The position numbers and the translations under genes were made by a program. Below the pieces are notes generated by a model. It ran no database searches. It was not told where the DNA came from and saw only the letters and a program-made list of their open reading frames with translations. This document shows, piece after piece, positions 44,718 to 54,290 of a stretch of DNA of 64,000 nucleotides (position 1 is its first letter; every line of letters starts with the position of its first letter). This DNA comes from Rhizobium sp. N324. GTDB taxonomy: Bacteria; Pseudomonadota; Alphaproteobacteria; Rhizobiales; Rhizobiaceae. The DNA lies in contig NZ_CP013630.1 of NCBI RefSeq assembly GCF_001664485.1, positions 2,669,001 to 2,733,000 on the forward strand. Reading direction: 5' to 3'.

Positions 44718-46229
44718 TTAGCGGCGGTTGAATTCGGGCGACGCCAATACCAGCGTCAAGCCGCTGATCTTGTTCGGCGCCTGCGACACCACTCGGATCG
44801 TCTCGTCGCGCGCGGCATCGGCCAGCGTCGATTTCAGGAATTCGCGCGGGTCCTCGTCGCGGCCGAACTGCGCAGAAGCGCGCCTTGCCCAGGCAAGCCG
44901 CTCGGCGAGCTGGCTGCCGGTGATCCAGGCGGAAAAGCCTTCCTCGAAACCAGCCGGGCTCGGCGGCAGCCAGGTCGGCTGTCCCATGCGCTTCAGCGCC
45001 CCCTGCCCCAGCGCCCGCGCCGTCCGGAAGGCCTTCAGACGCTTATCCCTCCCTTCGCCAGCAGGATCCGTCGTCACAGGCGATCCAGCCATGCCAGGCG
45101 TATTCGCCGCCATGTCGCCCTCCTCAGCGCCCTGCTGGTTGGCCGCCAGGAAGCTGCCGACGACACCGTTGACCGGTCCCGCATTCAGCGCCCTCAGACC
45201 CGCAACGACGTAGTCGAATGGCTGTCGCGCCTTGGCGCCTTCGTTCTGCCAGGCGGCGGGATGGTCGAGCATGGCGGCGTAGACGGCGGTGAGATCGCCA
45301 TCCATCTTCTTCCAGACGGCCGCCATGTCGGACACCATGCCCTCGTCGGGCTGATCGGAAACGAAGTGAACTGCCAGCTTGCGGCTGATATGCGCCGCCG
45401 TTTTTGGATGGACGGAAAGATCGTCGAGCATATCGAGATAATCGTCGCGCGAGCGCTTGCGCCCGCCATAGCTGACGCCGAGCACCTCATGCACGCCGGG
45501 CTCGGAAATATTCGGCCGGAAGGCGATGTCCATCTCCTTGCGGTCGATGGTGAGCCCCGTCAGCACCATGGCCGCCGCCGTCACATCCGCCTGGCTGTAG
45601 CCGCTGCCGGCACCGAGCGTGTGCAGCTCCAGCAGTTCGCGGCCGAGATTTTCGTTCAGCCCCTTGTTGCGCTTGATGCCGCCGGCCGAATCCGGCCCGA
45701 GCGAATCCGCCTGGTCGAGATAGATCAGCATGGCCGGATGGGCCGTGGCGCTGCGCAGCAGATCACCGAACTTACCCGACATGAACGGCCGGATCGCCTC
45801 GGCCTCGTAGAGCGGCACGATGAGACGCATCGGCAGGCTCTTATTGGCGCTGGTGGAGAAATGATCGGTCCAGAAGGTCGAAAGCCGCTCGTAGAAGCCG
45901 TATGGCGACAGCACCGCCTGCATCAGCCGCAGGTTCGCATCGTGCTGGAATTGCTGCTGCGCTTGCCGCTGTACGCCCTTGCGCATCTCGCGCTGCGCCG
46001 TATCGTCGGTCACCGTCTTGGCGTCCTGGCGGATCTGCTTCAGCTGTGCCTGCAGGCTGAGGATCGCGCGATGGCGCGTCTCGGGACCGCCGAGCGGAAA
46101 GTCCGGCGTTGCCGCGGCCCCCTTGCTGAGCTGGCCGATCAGGTCGTCCTTGCTTTGCGGCGGCGCCTCACCCGGCCGGAAACCATAGCCGAACCGGATC
46201 GCCGCCATCGTCGGGAAAGAGAGGCTCAT
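44718..46229 (-). CDS. DUF1800 family protein
   Basis: A 503-residue protein with family features RFGYGFRPGEAP, FYERLSTFWTDHFSTSANK, LNENLGRELLELHTLGAGSGYSQ and RDEDPREFLKSTLADAARDETIR. It precedes the DUF1501 gene by 114 bp and is likely co-transcribed. The pair is common in alphaproteobacteria; function unknown. Confidence 0.92.
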   Translation of the reverse strand: MSLSFPTMAAIRFGYGFRPGEAPPQSKDDLIGQLSKGAAATPDFPLGGPETRHRAILSLQAQLKQIRQDAKTVTDDTAQREMRKGVQRQAQQQFQHDANLRLMQAVLSPYGFYERLSTFWTDHFSTSANKSLPMRLIVPLYEAEAIRPFMSGKFGDLLRSATAHPAMLIYLDQADSLGPDSAGGIKRNKGLNENLGRELLELHTLGAGSGYSQADVTAAAMVLTGLTIDRKEMDIAFRPNISEPGVHEVLGVSYGGRKRSRDDYLDMLDDLSVHPKTAAHISRKLAVHFVSDQPDEGMVSDMAAVWKKMDGDLTAVYAAMLDHPAAWQNEGAKARQPFDYVVAGLRALNAGPVNGVVGSFLAANQQGAEEGDMAANTPGMAGSPVTTDPAGEGRDKRLKAFRTARALGQGALKRMGQPTWLPPSPAGFEEGFSAWITGSQLAERLAWARRASAQFGRDEDPREFLKSTLADAARDETIRVVSQAPNKISGLTLVLASPEFNRR

Positions 46230-46446
46230 GGCCGGTCAACTCCTGATCACTGCTGAAGCAATTCCAGGAAAAGTGCGCAGCGGTTTTGCTGGAATTGCGC
46301 AAACAAAAGCACAGCATTTCAACAACTCGAAGAGAGCAGCAAATGCCTGATAGTGACAAGCTGCCAGCCGATTGCGACGCCAATCTGTAGGAAATGTGGC
46401 GATATCCGGACATGGACGATTTGTAATCTGTTGAAAAAACTACAAT

Positions 46447-46794
46447 TTACGCCCGAAAGATGAAGGATGCTCCGATTGCGATCAGCGCAAAGCCGATCGC
46501 ATGGTTCCAGGTCAGGTTCTCGCCGAGCCAGAAGATCGAGAAACCGGCAAAGACCAGCAGCGTGATCACCTCCTGCATCGTCTTCAGCTGCGCCGTCGTA
46601 TAGACCGCCGAACCGATACGGTTGGCCGGCACCGCCAGGCAATATTCGAAGAAGGCGATGCCCCAGCTGACGATGATGGCAAGGAAGATGGCGCTGCTCT
46701 TATGCTTAAGATGCCCATACCAGGCAAAGGTCATGAAGATGTTGGAGGCAAACAGCATGACGACAGGCCAAAGGGCGGCGGGAGAAAAGGACAT
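46447..46794 (-). CDS. DUF486 / DMT-like small membrane protein
   Basis: A 115-residue protein with four hydrophobic helices (VVMLFASNIFMTFAWYGHL, FLAIIVSWGIAFFEYCLAVP, VITLLVFAGFSIFWLGE, IGFALIAIGASFIFRA), matching the DUF486 family distantly related to drug/metabolite transporters. Role unknown. Confidence 0.92.
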   Translation of the reverse strand: MSFSPAALWPVVMLFASNIFMTFAWYGHLKHKSSAIFLAIIVSWGIAFFEYCLAVPANRIGSAVYTTAQLKTMQEVITLLVFAGFSIFWLGENLTWNHAIGFALIAIGASFIFRA

Positions 46795-47011
46795 GGAGTA
46801 ACTCGGGCTTCGGAGGGGACAGCACTGATCCGGCGAGATACCGGCGGGCTTTACCTAGCACGCCGCCATTCGACGGCAAGCCCCCCAGACCCGGACCGAT
46901 CGTCTCACGTTGCCAAGACGAGGCGGATCTTGGGGAATGCAAAACACTGTATTAGTCGCCGGGTTATTTGTACTGATTGTTGGATCGATTCAACCCGCCG
47001 TAGAGGACTAT

Positions 47012-47870
47012 ATGGATAATATGGCTGCGATGCAGCAACCCATCTCTTTGCCATCACGTTATTTCTGGCGGCGCTTCGTGGCCTTTGCCCTCGACCTTTT
47101 CATCTTTCAGGCTGCTATTCTCATATCCGTCCATTGCATTTCAACGGCCTTCTCCCTGGACCTCCGCTTCGCCCGGTGGACGTCCATGGAGTGCACAGAG
47201 AAAGTGCCCGATCAGCTTGCAAAGCGAATTGAGACCGGCTGGCCATTGAATCCGAACGAACTGCGCACCAACGAGATCTGCGAAGTGCGTCAATTTCCTT
47301 TCGGACGGCAGAGATATCTGCGGACAACCGTTCTGATCGAACCATGGGACTACGTGACACCAACTCAAGTGCTGACCATCCCCGTGGACACAGACGACAA
47401 TCCGGTAACGAGAACCACGCCTTCTTACTCCAACCTGATATCAGGCATCGACAACACCGTGTTGATCGCGCTGGCTTTCGCCTGCTTTTCCGCGAAGGGC
47501 CGCCGCACTTTCGGAAAGGCGGTTTTCTTTCTCAGGGTAACCTCGGTCGATGGCAAAGGCCCCGACTTCGTCACCGCGTTGAAACGCGAAATCCTGAAGT
47601 GCCGCTGCTTTCGCAATCTCGCTGTTTCCGACCTATCCGACGGAAGACTTCGACGCTTTGCTTGCCATATTCCACGACGGATATACGCCTTCAGACACCA
47701 GTATGATTTGGCTCTACGGCATCTGGACGGTCACGATCATGGCCTGGTGGCTCCTGCCGTTCGCCGAGTGGAAAGGACAGGTCTTTTATGATCGCATCTG
47801 CGCCTGCAAAGTCGTGACGACCCTGGAGGCCAAGGGCACATTTTCAAGCACGGTATTCAGCAGCGAATAG
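47012..47870 (+). pseudogene. RDD-family membrane protein interrupted by a frameshift
   Basis: The N-terminal half (SRYFWRRFVAFALDLFIF, then a loop and a second membrane helix LISGIDNTVLIALAFAC) is in one frame. Near 47596-47600 coding sense jumps to another frame (FAISLFPTYPTEDFDALLAI, DTSMIWLYGIWTVTIMAW, FYDRICACKVV). The joined protein has about 286 residues and the RDD hallmarks at both ends. One extra base between 47590 and 47605 explains it. It could be a decayed gene, a sequencing error or programmed shifting. The start at 47012 has AGAGGA upstream. Confidence 0.65.
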
Positions 47871-47908
47871 GAAGCCGCGCCTTTGGCGCAGCCTCCATCG
47901 AAAAGAAG

Positions 47909-48181
47909 TCAGGCGCTATGCGGTTCCTCGGCCTCCTCCTTGCCGAAGCGCACATCCTTCTTCTCGTAACCAAAGCCGGCGAGTGCCGCGACGACGAGCA
48001 GCGCGTAGGCGTAATCGCCATCCCAGCGGGCGGCTAGGCCCGCCTGCAGCGTCGCGTCGCCGGAGGCCAGCAGGTTGCCGAGCTGAAGGCGAAGCCCGGG
48101 AGAACTCAATAGAAGGGTAAGCGTTGTTCCGGGCACACCGCGCCTTGACCAGGACGGTTTGAAGGGTCGAGAGCCAGCCAT
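47909..48181 (-). CDS. Hypothetical protein, possibly a truncated membrane protein
   Basis: A 90-residue frame; the C-terminal half (YAYALLVVAALAGFGYEKKD, then acidic VRFGKEEAEEPHSA) looks like a genuine membrane-protein tail, whereas the N-terminal half is not convincing. It may be the 3' remnant of a longer gene. Confidence 0.35.
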   Translation of the reverse strand: MAGSRPFKPSWSRRGVPGTTLTLLLSSPGLRLQLGNLLASGDATLQAGLAARWDGDYAYALLVVAALAGFGYEKKDVRFGKEEAEEPHSA

Positions 48182-48225
48182 GACGTGGATCGGAGCTGTG
48201 CGCCAAAAGGAGCTGGCAGCCGATG

Positions 48226-48702
48226 TTACTTACGCAGCATGTGAAGGTCGAATCGAGCGATTTCCGTTTCCAGCACATCTAATTGCTCGCATGTTTCCGC
48301 AATAATTACATCGGTGCGGTCATAATTCCCAAGGATGCGCACCCCGTATCCCTCAAAGTATACATCCATGAACCGAGCCTCGCGTAGACTACGCCGCAGT
48401 ATGCGTTGAAATTCGGAGCTTGCGGAAACTATGGGTCGAAGCACTCCTGAAAAGTTCACGATGGTGCCGGCGTTTCCAAGATGATTGTAGAGCGCGAGAA
48501 ATTTTCTCTCCCCGGCTAAATAATCCTGAAGTTGATTGGCTTTTAGAGCACTTTCATAGGTGAACAAACTTGTCGCCGTACATTCCGCTTCGGTCAGCCA
48601 GTGATCGAAAACAGAGACAAAAGCAAAAGGTACGCCCAGACTGGCAATCTCCTGATCGCCAATATCGGGAAAGTGGTCCTGGTGCGGATTAATGACGGCC
48701 AT
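48226..48702 (-). CDS. Hypothetical soluble protein next to the IS element
   Basis: A 158-residue protein without signal peptide or membrane segment, beginning MAVINPHQDHFPDIGDQEIA. Base composition is lower in GC than its neighbours, suggesting acquisition with the IS-bearing region. No family recognised. Confidence 0.6.
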   Translation of the reverse strand: MAVINPHQDHFPDIGDQEIASLGVPFAFVSVFDHWLTEAECTATSLFTYESALKANQLQDYLAGERKFLALYNHLGNAGTIVNFSGVLRPIVSASSEFQRILRRSLREARFMDVYFEGYGVRILGNYDRTDVIIAETCEQLDVLETEIARFDLHMLRK

Positions 48703-48829
48703 AACGCTGCTCAGACAAGGTGGTCCAGAGCTACCTCTATGAGTTGTAAGCTGTCAATCGTCTGCGTCCCGGCAATAGAGGCTTTGAGCACATATCACAC
48801 CACCAAATTATTCCACGGCAGGAGTTCTC

Positions 48830-50329
48830 CTATTCGGCTCTGCTTGTGGCCATTGACGATGGCGGCCAGGCCCTGGCCAAATACGCATACGGATCGACGG
48901 CATTGAGCTTGCACGTCTCGATGAGCGAAGCGATGATCGCCCAGTTCTCCGCTCCAGCGTCATGTCCGGCGAAGAGCGCGTTCTTCCGATTGAGAGCAAT
49001 CGGCCTAATGGTTCGCTCGACGCTGTTGTTGTCGATCTCGACGCGACCGTCGGTCAGGTAGACGCAGAGCCCATCCCAGTATTTGGCGACATAGGCGAGT
49101 GCTTCGCCGAGCGGCGACTTGCCAGCGACGCGGGCCCGTTGAAGCATGAGCCATGTCCGCATGTCTGCGATCAACGGCACTGACTGTGCCTGCCTCCCAG
49201 CGCGGCGAGCTTCGGCGTCGAGACCGCGCAGCTCTGCTTCGATGCGATAGAGTTCGCCGATCCGCTTCACGCCATCCTCAGCAATCGGGGTCGCGCCGGC
49301 GCGGGTGATCTCGACCAGCTTACGCCGAGCATGCGCCCAGCAATAGGCCAGCCGGATGTCGGAACCCACACGATCCGGCGCAATCAGCCGATTATATCCG
49401 GCGTAGCCGTCGACCTGAAGCACGCCCGTAAACCCTTGCAATATCCGTTCGGCATGTTGCCCGCCACGGCCTGGAGCGTAGGTAAAGGTGACGCCCGGCG
49501 GCGCTCCTCCGCTCCAAGGTCGGTCATCGCGGGCCAACGCCCAGAAGTATCCGGTTTTGGTTTTGCGGGAGCCAGGATCGAGGACTGGCGCACGGGTCTC
49601 GTCCATGAACAGCTTGGTGGACCGCTTCAAGTCGGCGATCAGAGCGTCGAAGACCGGGCGAAGCTCGAATGCCGCCCGGCCGACCCAATCGGCAAGCGTG
49701 GAGCGGTCGAGATCAACGCCCTGGCGGCTCATGATCTGGGCCTGTCGGTAAAGCGGCAGGTGATCGGCATATTTGGAGACCAGCACATGCGCGATGGTCG
49801 CCTCCGTCGGCAACCCGGCGTGGATCAATCTTGCAGGCGCTGCAGCTTGGGCAACGCCGTCGGTGCAGGAGCGACAAGCATATTTAGGACGACGAGTAAC
49901 GATGACACGGAATTGCACCGGGATGACATCCAGCCGCTCGGAGACGTCCTCGCCGATGCAATGTAGGCCACCGCCGCAGGCGCAGATCAGGCTTTCCGGC
50001 TCGATGATCTCCTCAACACGAGGAAGATGAGCGGGCAGAGAGCCGCGATTGACGGCGCGGGGTTTAGGCTGCGGCTTCCCTAAGGGGCTATCGGCTTGAT
50101 CTTCGGCATGGATGGCAGCAATGGCCGTTTCCAGGTCCTCCAATGCGAGATCGAATTGATCAGGATCGGCCTTCTCGGATTTGCGGCCGAAGGCTGCCTG
50201 CTTGAAGGCAGCGACCAGCTTCTCCAGACGCTCGATCCGGTCGTCCTTGCGGACTTCACGCGCTTGCGCCGCGATCAGCATGGCCTTCAGCGCAGCAATG
50301 TCGTCTGGAAGATCGGCGGCGTCCAACAT
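48830..50329 (-). CDS. tnpC: IS66-family transposase TnpC, C-terminally frameshifted
   Basis: A 499-residue transposase with the N-terminal coiled coil and Zn-ribbon region (CACGGGLHCIGEDVSERLDV, KYACRSC) and the catalytic DDE core (LFMDETRAPVLDPG, LQVDGYAGYN, VEIDNNSVERTIRP). The last 12 residues are unlike the family; one base near 48868-48876 moves the frame, and the expected tail (GHKQSRIGELLPWNN) continues in the next frame to a stop at 48795. The transposase may be damaged. Confidence 0.9.
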   Translation of the reverse strand: MLDAADLPDDIAALKAMLIAAQAREVRKDDRIERLEKLVAAFKQAAFGRKSEKADPDQFDLALEDLETAIAAIHAEDQADSPLGKPQPKPRAVNRGSLPAHLPRVEEIIEPESLICACGGGLHCIGEDVSERLDVIPVQFRVIVTRRPKYACRSCTDGVAQAAAPARLIHAGLPTEATIAHVLVSKYADHLPLYRQAQIMSRQGVDLDRSTLADWVGRAAFELRPVFDALIADLKRSTKLFMDETRAPVLDPGSRKTKTGYFWALARDDRPWSGGAPPGVTFTYAPGRGGQHAERILQGFTGVLQVDGYAGYNRLIAPDRVGSDIRLAYCWAHARRKLVEITRAGATPIAEDGVKRIGELYRIEAELRGLDAEARRAGRQAQSVPLIADMRTWLMLQRARVAGKSPLGEALAYVAKYWDGLCVYLTDGRVEIDNNSVERTIRPIALNRKNALFAGHDAGAENWAIIASLIETCKLNAVDPYAYLARAWPPSSMATSRAE

Positions 50330-50397
50330 GCTCGAAGTCTATCAAAACCCGCAACGCTTCGCCGGAAGAATCCACCGTCCGAGTCATCGTGCCGCAT

Positions 50398-50751
50398 CTA
50401 TTCGATGGCGTCCGGCGGTCTCGCCTCTACGGAACGGACGCGACGCCAGTCGAGGCCCGCAAACAATGCTTCGAATTGTGCGTGGCCCAGTGTCATCAGG
50501 CCATCACTGATGCCCGGCCAGGTGAAGGTGTGTTCTTCAAGCCGCTTGTAGGCCATCACCAGACCGCTGCCATCCCAGTAGATCAGCTTCAGTCGGTCTG
50601 CTTTCCGTGACCGGAATACGAAGACCGTCCCTGTGAACGGGTCCTTATGCAGCTCGTTCTTGACCAGCGCCGCCAGTCCATCATGGCCCTTACGGAAATC
50701 GACGGGCTTGGTCGCCACCATGATCCGAACCCGGTTCGATGGAAAGATCAT
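50398..50751 (-). CDS. tnpB: IS66-family accessory protein TnpB
   Basis: A 117-residue protein with the Orf2 signature (RIMVATKPVDFRKGHDGLAA, GTVFVFRSRKADRLKLIYWD). It overlaps the tnpA stop by four bases, so the two are translationally coupled. It assists IS66 transposition. Confidence 0.95.
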   Translation of the reverse strand: MIFPSNRVRIMVATKPVDFRKGHDGLAALVKNELHKDPFTGTVFVFRSRKADRLKLIYWDGSGLVMAYKRLEEHTFTWPGISDGLMTLGHAQFEALFAGLDWRRVRSVEARPPDAIE

Positions 50752-51137
50752 GCTGGGACCGCGCAGGCACGCGCGACAGCGGCGATCCGGGTGGCAGATG
50801 CGCCTTCTTCCAGACGAATGGTGACGGACCCGACGATGATCTCGGGACGGGTGGTGGCCTTCTTAATCAACGGTTCCGAAACAGGTGGTTCGACGATCAC
50901 CGCTGCGAACTCTACCGCATCTTCGGGTGCGGGTAGAACCAGCTTGCCCTGCCGCGCCATCGTTCGCCAGGTGGAGAGGTGGTTCGGCTTCAAGCCATGT
51001 CGTTCGGCAACCTCATTCACCATCACTCCGGGCCGAAGACTCTCCGAAACAATCTGCGCTTTTACCTCGTCCGGCCAGTGCCGGTGAACCTCACGGCCAG
51101 ACTTCCTGGTCGTGAGAACCTCCAATGTATTCTCCAT
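50748..51137 (-). CDS. tnpA: IS66-family protein TnpA (helix-turn-helix)
   Basis: About 129 residues from MENTLEVLTTRKSGRE at 51137. It contains a transposase_8-like helix-turn-helix (VKAQIVSESLRPGVMVNEVA, ERHGLKPNHLSTWRTMARQG). First gene of the element. Confidence 0.9.
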   Translation of the reverse strand: MENTLEVLTTRKSGREVHRHWPDEVKAQIVSESLRPGVMVNEVAERHGLKPNHLSTWRTMARQGKLVLPAPEDAVEFAAVIVEPPVSEPLIKKATTRPEIIVGSVTIRLEEGASATRIAAVARACAVPA

Positions 51138-51279
51138 GGAGAAACTCCCGTTGCTCGTCCATGGTAAGGCGATCACAGATCAATGCGGCGAGGACAACGT
51201 GGGAGCGGCACACCGGTTACATAGAAGGAGCAACCGCCAGCACTCATGCCCTGGGAGCGGCATCCTCCAACGCCCCTCA

Positions 51280-51400
51280 TGCTGAGGTGCGCAGGCCAGA
51301 GGCCGAAGCCTCGAAGCACGCCGCAACGCTGCTTCTTGCCTCCATCTGACGCCCAGCACTTGCCTCGTCCTTTGAGGCCCCTGCGGGACACCTCGGGATG
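51280..51400. repeat. Dispersed repeat next to the IS66 end
   Basis: The segment has cctcatgctgaggtgcgcag, cctcgaagcacgccgcaacg and a second arm cctttgaggcccctgcggga. It belongs with the repeats near 43250 and 61165. Confidence 0.55.
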
Positions 51401-51457
51401 AGTCTCTTCGAAGCGATGGCGCATGCTGGCTATCTCGCAGTCTTTAAACCGCTACGC

Positions 51458-52261
51458 CTAGCCACCCGCCACCCTACCCCGGCACGCCCACGCCACCGAT
51501 GCAAACGACCGCGGCCCATCCGGCTCGCCGGCTTCATATGCGGCTCTCATGGCAACGCCGAGCGCCTTTCGCTTCGCTGAAGAGAGCCCCCAGACATACT
51601 TGCCGAGCGGCCCCTCGCCTACGGCGATCGGCCCCCAATAGTCCTCGAAGGAGCCGTATTCCATCCGGATCAGCAGCGACGTCTCCTCGACGTCGACAAG
51701 ACCTTGGCTGACAAAACTCTGCTTCATCTCCCCCGGCCGCATCATCGGCTGGAAGCAGTATTTGCGACGCAGCGGCAGCGCCTCCTCGTCGAGCATGACA
51801 GCCGTGTCCCACATCATCCGCATGACCGGCATGCCGCCATAATGGTCCCAGACGGCGGCGGCAACCACACCGCCCGGGCGCACGACACGGGCCATTTCCG
51901 AAACAGCCTTGCCCGCCTCCGGCACGAAATGCAGCACCAGCAGCGACATCGCCCTGTCGAAACGGTTATCCTCGAAGGGCAGCGCGCAGGCGTCGCCCTG
52001 TTGGATCGTGATCCGCGGATCGGTATTTGCCCGCTTCGCCGCCTCGACGAACACAGGCGAATAATCGATGGCCGCGATCTCCCCGATGGGACTTTTCGCC
52101 AACGTGAAGGCCAGGCTGCCGGTGCCGCAGCCGACATCGAGCACACGATCCCCATCCGCCAACCCGGCGAAATCGATCAGCATCGGCGCCAGCCTCTTGC
52201 TCCAGCGCCCCATCAGCCGCTCATAACCATCGGCACTTTCGACATTGAAACTCGACGGCAT
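51458..52261 (-). CDS. Class I SAM-dependent methyltransferase
   Basis: About 267 residues from MPSSFNVESADGYERLMGRW at 52261, preceded by GGGAGG. Motif I is RVLDVGCGTGSLAFTL, followed by AAIDYSPVFVEAAK, GDACALPFEDNRFD and EMARVVRPGGVVAAAVWDHY. Substrate unknown. It is divergent from nothing obvious and is flanked by repeat and NmrA gene. Confidence 0.9.
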   Translation of the reverse strand: MPSSFNVESADGYERLMGRWSKRLAPMLIDFAGLADGDRVLDVGCGTGSLAFTLAKSPIGEIAAIDYSPVFVEAAKRANTDPRITIQQGDACALPFEDNRFDRAMSLLVLHFVPEAGKAVSEMARVVRPGGVVAAAVWDHYGGMPVMRMMWDTAVMLDEEALPLRRKYCFQPMMRPGEMKQSFVSQGLVDVEETSLLIRMEYGSFEDYWGPIAVGEGPLGKYVWGLSSAKRKALGVAMRAAYEAGEPDGPRSFASVAWACRGRVAGG

Positions 52262-52383
52262 CGAAGCCTCCCTCTTCAACAACGATGGTCTATCGCCGTA
52301 GAGCCGAGCGATCCGTTGCGGTGCGCAAGGCGGGTCGGGCTCTCCGTTGTCCCCGGTTCAGGCCGGGGACGACGGAGAGTGTA

Positions 52384-53265
52384 TCAGGCGGATGCCTTGC
52401 CGAGAACGCTCCAGTCGAAGCCGCGCGCCCAATCGGCATAGCTGTGCCAGCCGACATCGGGGAAATCGCGGCGCAGGGCGGCGATGTCGACGTCGTAGCC
52501 GGTGCGGTCGAACCATTCGAACATCAGCGCCGCGTCCTCGCTCTGCTGGCGCATCGCGGCAATCGGCAGTTCCTGGTAGCGTATCGGCCGATCGAGTGTC
52601 TCAGACAGGATCTTCACCTGCTGCTCCCCAGACAATTCGTCGCCGGCAATATCGAAACGCTTGCCGAACACCTGTTCGCGCCGCTCGGCGAGGGCTGCGA
52701 CAAAAGCGCCGATGTCATCAATGGTGATCTGCTGCAGCACGCGCGCCGGCGGCAGGGCCGCGGCGTAGACGCCTTGGCGCAGCCCGTCGATAGCCCAGGG
52801 CGCCACCGTGTTTTCCATGAAGGCGACGGGCGCGCTGATCGTATAGGGAATGCCGAGGCCGGCGATATGCTTCTCGACGAGGTACTTGCTGTCGAAATGC
52901 GGAATGCCGGTCTTCTTGTCGGCATCGCCAACGGAGGAATAGATCAGGTGACCGACGCCGGCGGCCTTCGCCGCATTGGCGACGGTGATGCCCTGGCGCG
53001 TTTCTGCTTCCGTCCCGGACTCGTAGCTGTTGCCCATCAGGAACATCGTATCGACGCCCTCAGCCGCCCTCACCACGGATGCGCCATCGTTGAGATCGCC
53101 GGCGACGACCTCGACTCCCGCCGCGGCCAGCCGCTTTGCGCTGTCGCTATCCGGCTTGCGCGAGATCGCCTTGACACGGTGTCCCCGCGCGGCCAGGGCG
53201 CGAACGACCGCGCCGCCCTGCTGGCCGGTGGCGCCGGTGACCAGGACGTTTCGTGTGTTGCTCAT
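52384..53265 (-). CDS. NmrA-family NAD(P)-binding protein
   Basis: About 293 residues from MSNTRNVLVTGATGQQGGAV at 53265, preceded by AAGGAG. The GATGQQGGAV loop binds NAD(P); the family (NmrA-like/SDR atypical) senses redox cofactors or reduces small molecules. The divergent LysR gene at 53366 likely controls it. The ORF extends upstream over the LysR gene as a shadow. Confidence 0.88.
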   Translation of the reverse strand: MSNTRNVLVTGATGQQGGAVVRALAARGHRVKAISRKPDSDSAKRLAAAGVEVVAGDLNDGASVVRAAEGVDTMFLMGNSYESGTEAETRQGITVANAAKAAGVGHLIYSSVGDADKKTGIPHFDSKYLVEKHIAGLGIPYTISAPVAFMENTVAPWAIDGLRQGVYAAALPPARVLQQITIDDIGAFVAALAERREQVFGKRFDIAGDELSGEQQVKILSETLDRPIRYQELPIAAMRQQSEDAALMFEWFDRTGYDVDIAALRRDFPDVGWHSYADWARGFDWSVLGKASA

Positions 53266-53365
53266 CTGTCTGCTCCTTGTTGTGACTGGTGGAGCAAAGT
53301 TAGGGCCTGTCGCATTGAACCATAATAGCTTATAGTTGAGAAACATCGTACCATCTCTGGATACA

Positions 53366-54280
53366 ATGCTCGACCTCAACGATATCATGATTTTCGCCCG
53401 CGTCATCGAGGCCGGCAGCTTCACCGCCGCGGCGCGGCTGCTCGGCATGCCGAAGACGACAGTCAGCCGACGCATTGCCGCTCTCGAACGCGAACTCGGC
53501 GTGCGCCTGCTGCAGCGCACGACCCGCAGCCTCAGCCCGACGGATGCCGGCCGCCTCTATTACGAGGAAAGCAGCCAGGCGCTCCGCACGATCGAAGGCG
53601 CCAACCTTCGTCTCGCGGAAGCAAGGGCGGAGCCCGCCGGCACGATCCGCATATCGGCGCCGGTCGGCTTCGGCGGCCACTTCCTGCAGGATGCGATCTT
53701 CGACCTTCTGGCGACCTACCCGAAGTCGAGGGTCGAGTTGCGGCTGACCGACGACAGGCTGAATCTCGTCGAAAACGGCATAGACCTCGCCTTCCGCACC
53801 GGCATTCTGGAAGATTCGACGCTGATCGCCCGCAAGCTCGGCTCTACCCATCGCTTGCTCTGCGCGAGCCCCGACTATCTCGCCCGCTGCGGCGCGCCCG
53901 ATCGCCCGGCAGATCTCGTCGGCCACGACTGCGTTGTCGCCGGCCAATCCACCCATGCGCAATGGCTGCTTGAAGGCCCGCACGGGCAGGAAACGGTCCC
54001 GGTCTCAGGGCGCTTCGCCGCCAATGAAATGCAGGCGGTCATGGCCGCAGCGATCGCCGGTTATGGCATCGCCCGACTGCCTCATGGGGTCGCCAATGCC
54101 TGCATCAGGGATGGGCGGCTGTGCCGCGTTCTCGACGGTTACACGACCCCGGTCGGCGGCCTGCACGTCGTCTATCCGAGCAGCCGGCACCTGCCGCCTC
54201 TGGTCAAGACCTTTATCGAACTCGCCACCAGACGGTTGAACGCGGGAGGCGATGGCAGCGACGACTTCGCCATCCTATAG
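53366..54280 (+). CDS. LysR-family regulator divergent from the NmrA gene
   Basis: About 304 residues from MLDLNDIMIFARVIEAGSFT at 53366. Helix-turn-helix: AAARLLGMPKTTVSRRIAAL, then LLQRTTRSLSPTDAG. Type 2 periplasmic-binding effector domain. The 100 bp between the divergent starts should hold its operator. Effector unknown. Confidence 0.9.
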   Translation: MLDLNDIMIFARVIEAGSFTAAARLLGMPKTTVSRRIAALERELGVRLLQRTTRSLSPTDAGRLYYEESSQALRTIEGANLRLAEARAEPAGTIRISAPVGFGGHFLQDAIFDLLATYPKSRVELRLTDDRLNLVENGIDLAFRTGILEDSTLIARKLGSTHRLLCASPDYLARCGAPDRPADLVGHDCVVAGQSTHAQWLLEGPHGQETVPVSGRFAANEMQAVMAAAIAGYGIARLPHGVANACIRDGRLCRVLDGYTTPVGGLHVVYPSSRHLPPLVKTFIELATRRLNAGGDGSDDFAIL

Positions 54281-54290
54281 CGGTAGCCCG

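Larger units (their letters stand above)
48746..51220. mobile_element. IS66-family insertion sequence
   Basis: The three-gene set tnpA, tnpB and tnpC defines an IS66-type element. Candidate ends begin with GTAA on both sides (GTAAGC at 48746 and, on the other strand, GTAACC at 51220), as IS66 termini do, but the repeats are short and I found no convincing 8-bp target duplication. Bounds are therefore approximate. Confidence 0.75.

Noticed and set aside
43419..46229. DUF1501/DUF1800 pair as a new system
   Set aside because: This pair is widespread and already recorded as a conserved neighbourhood, though its function is unknown.
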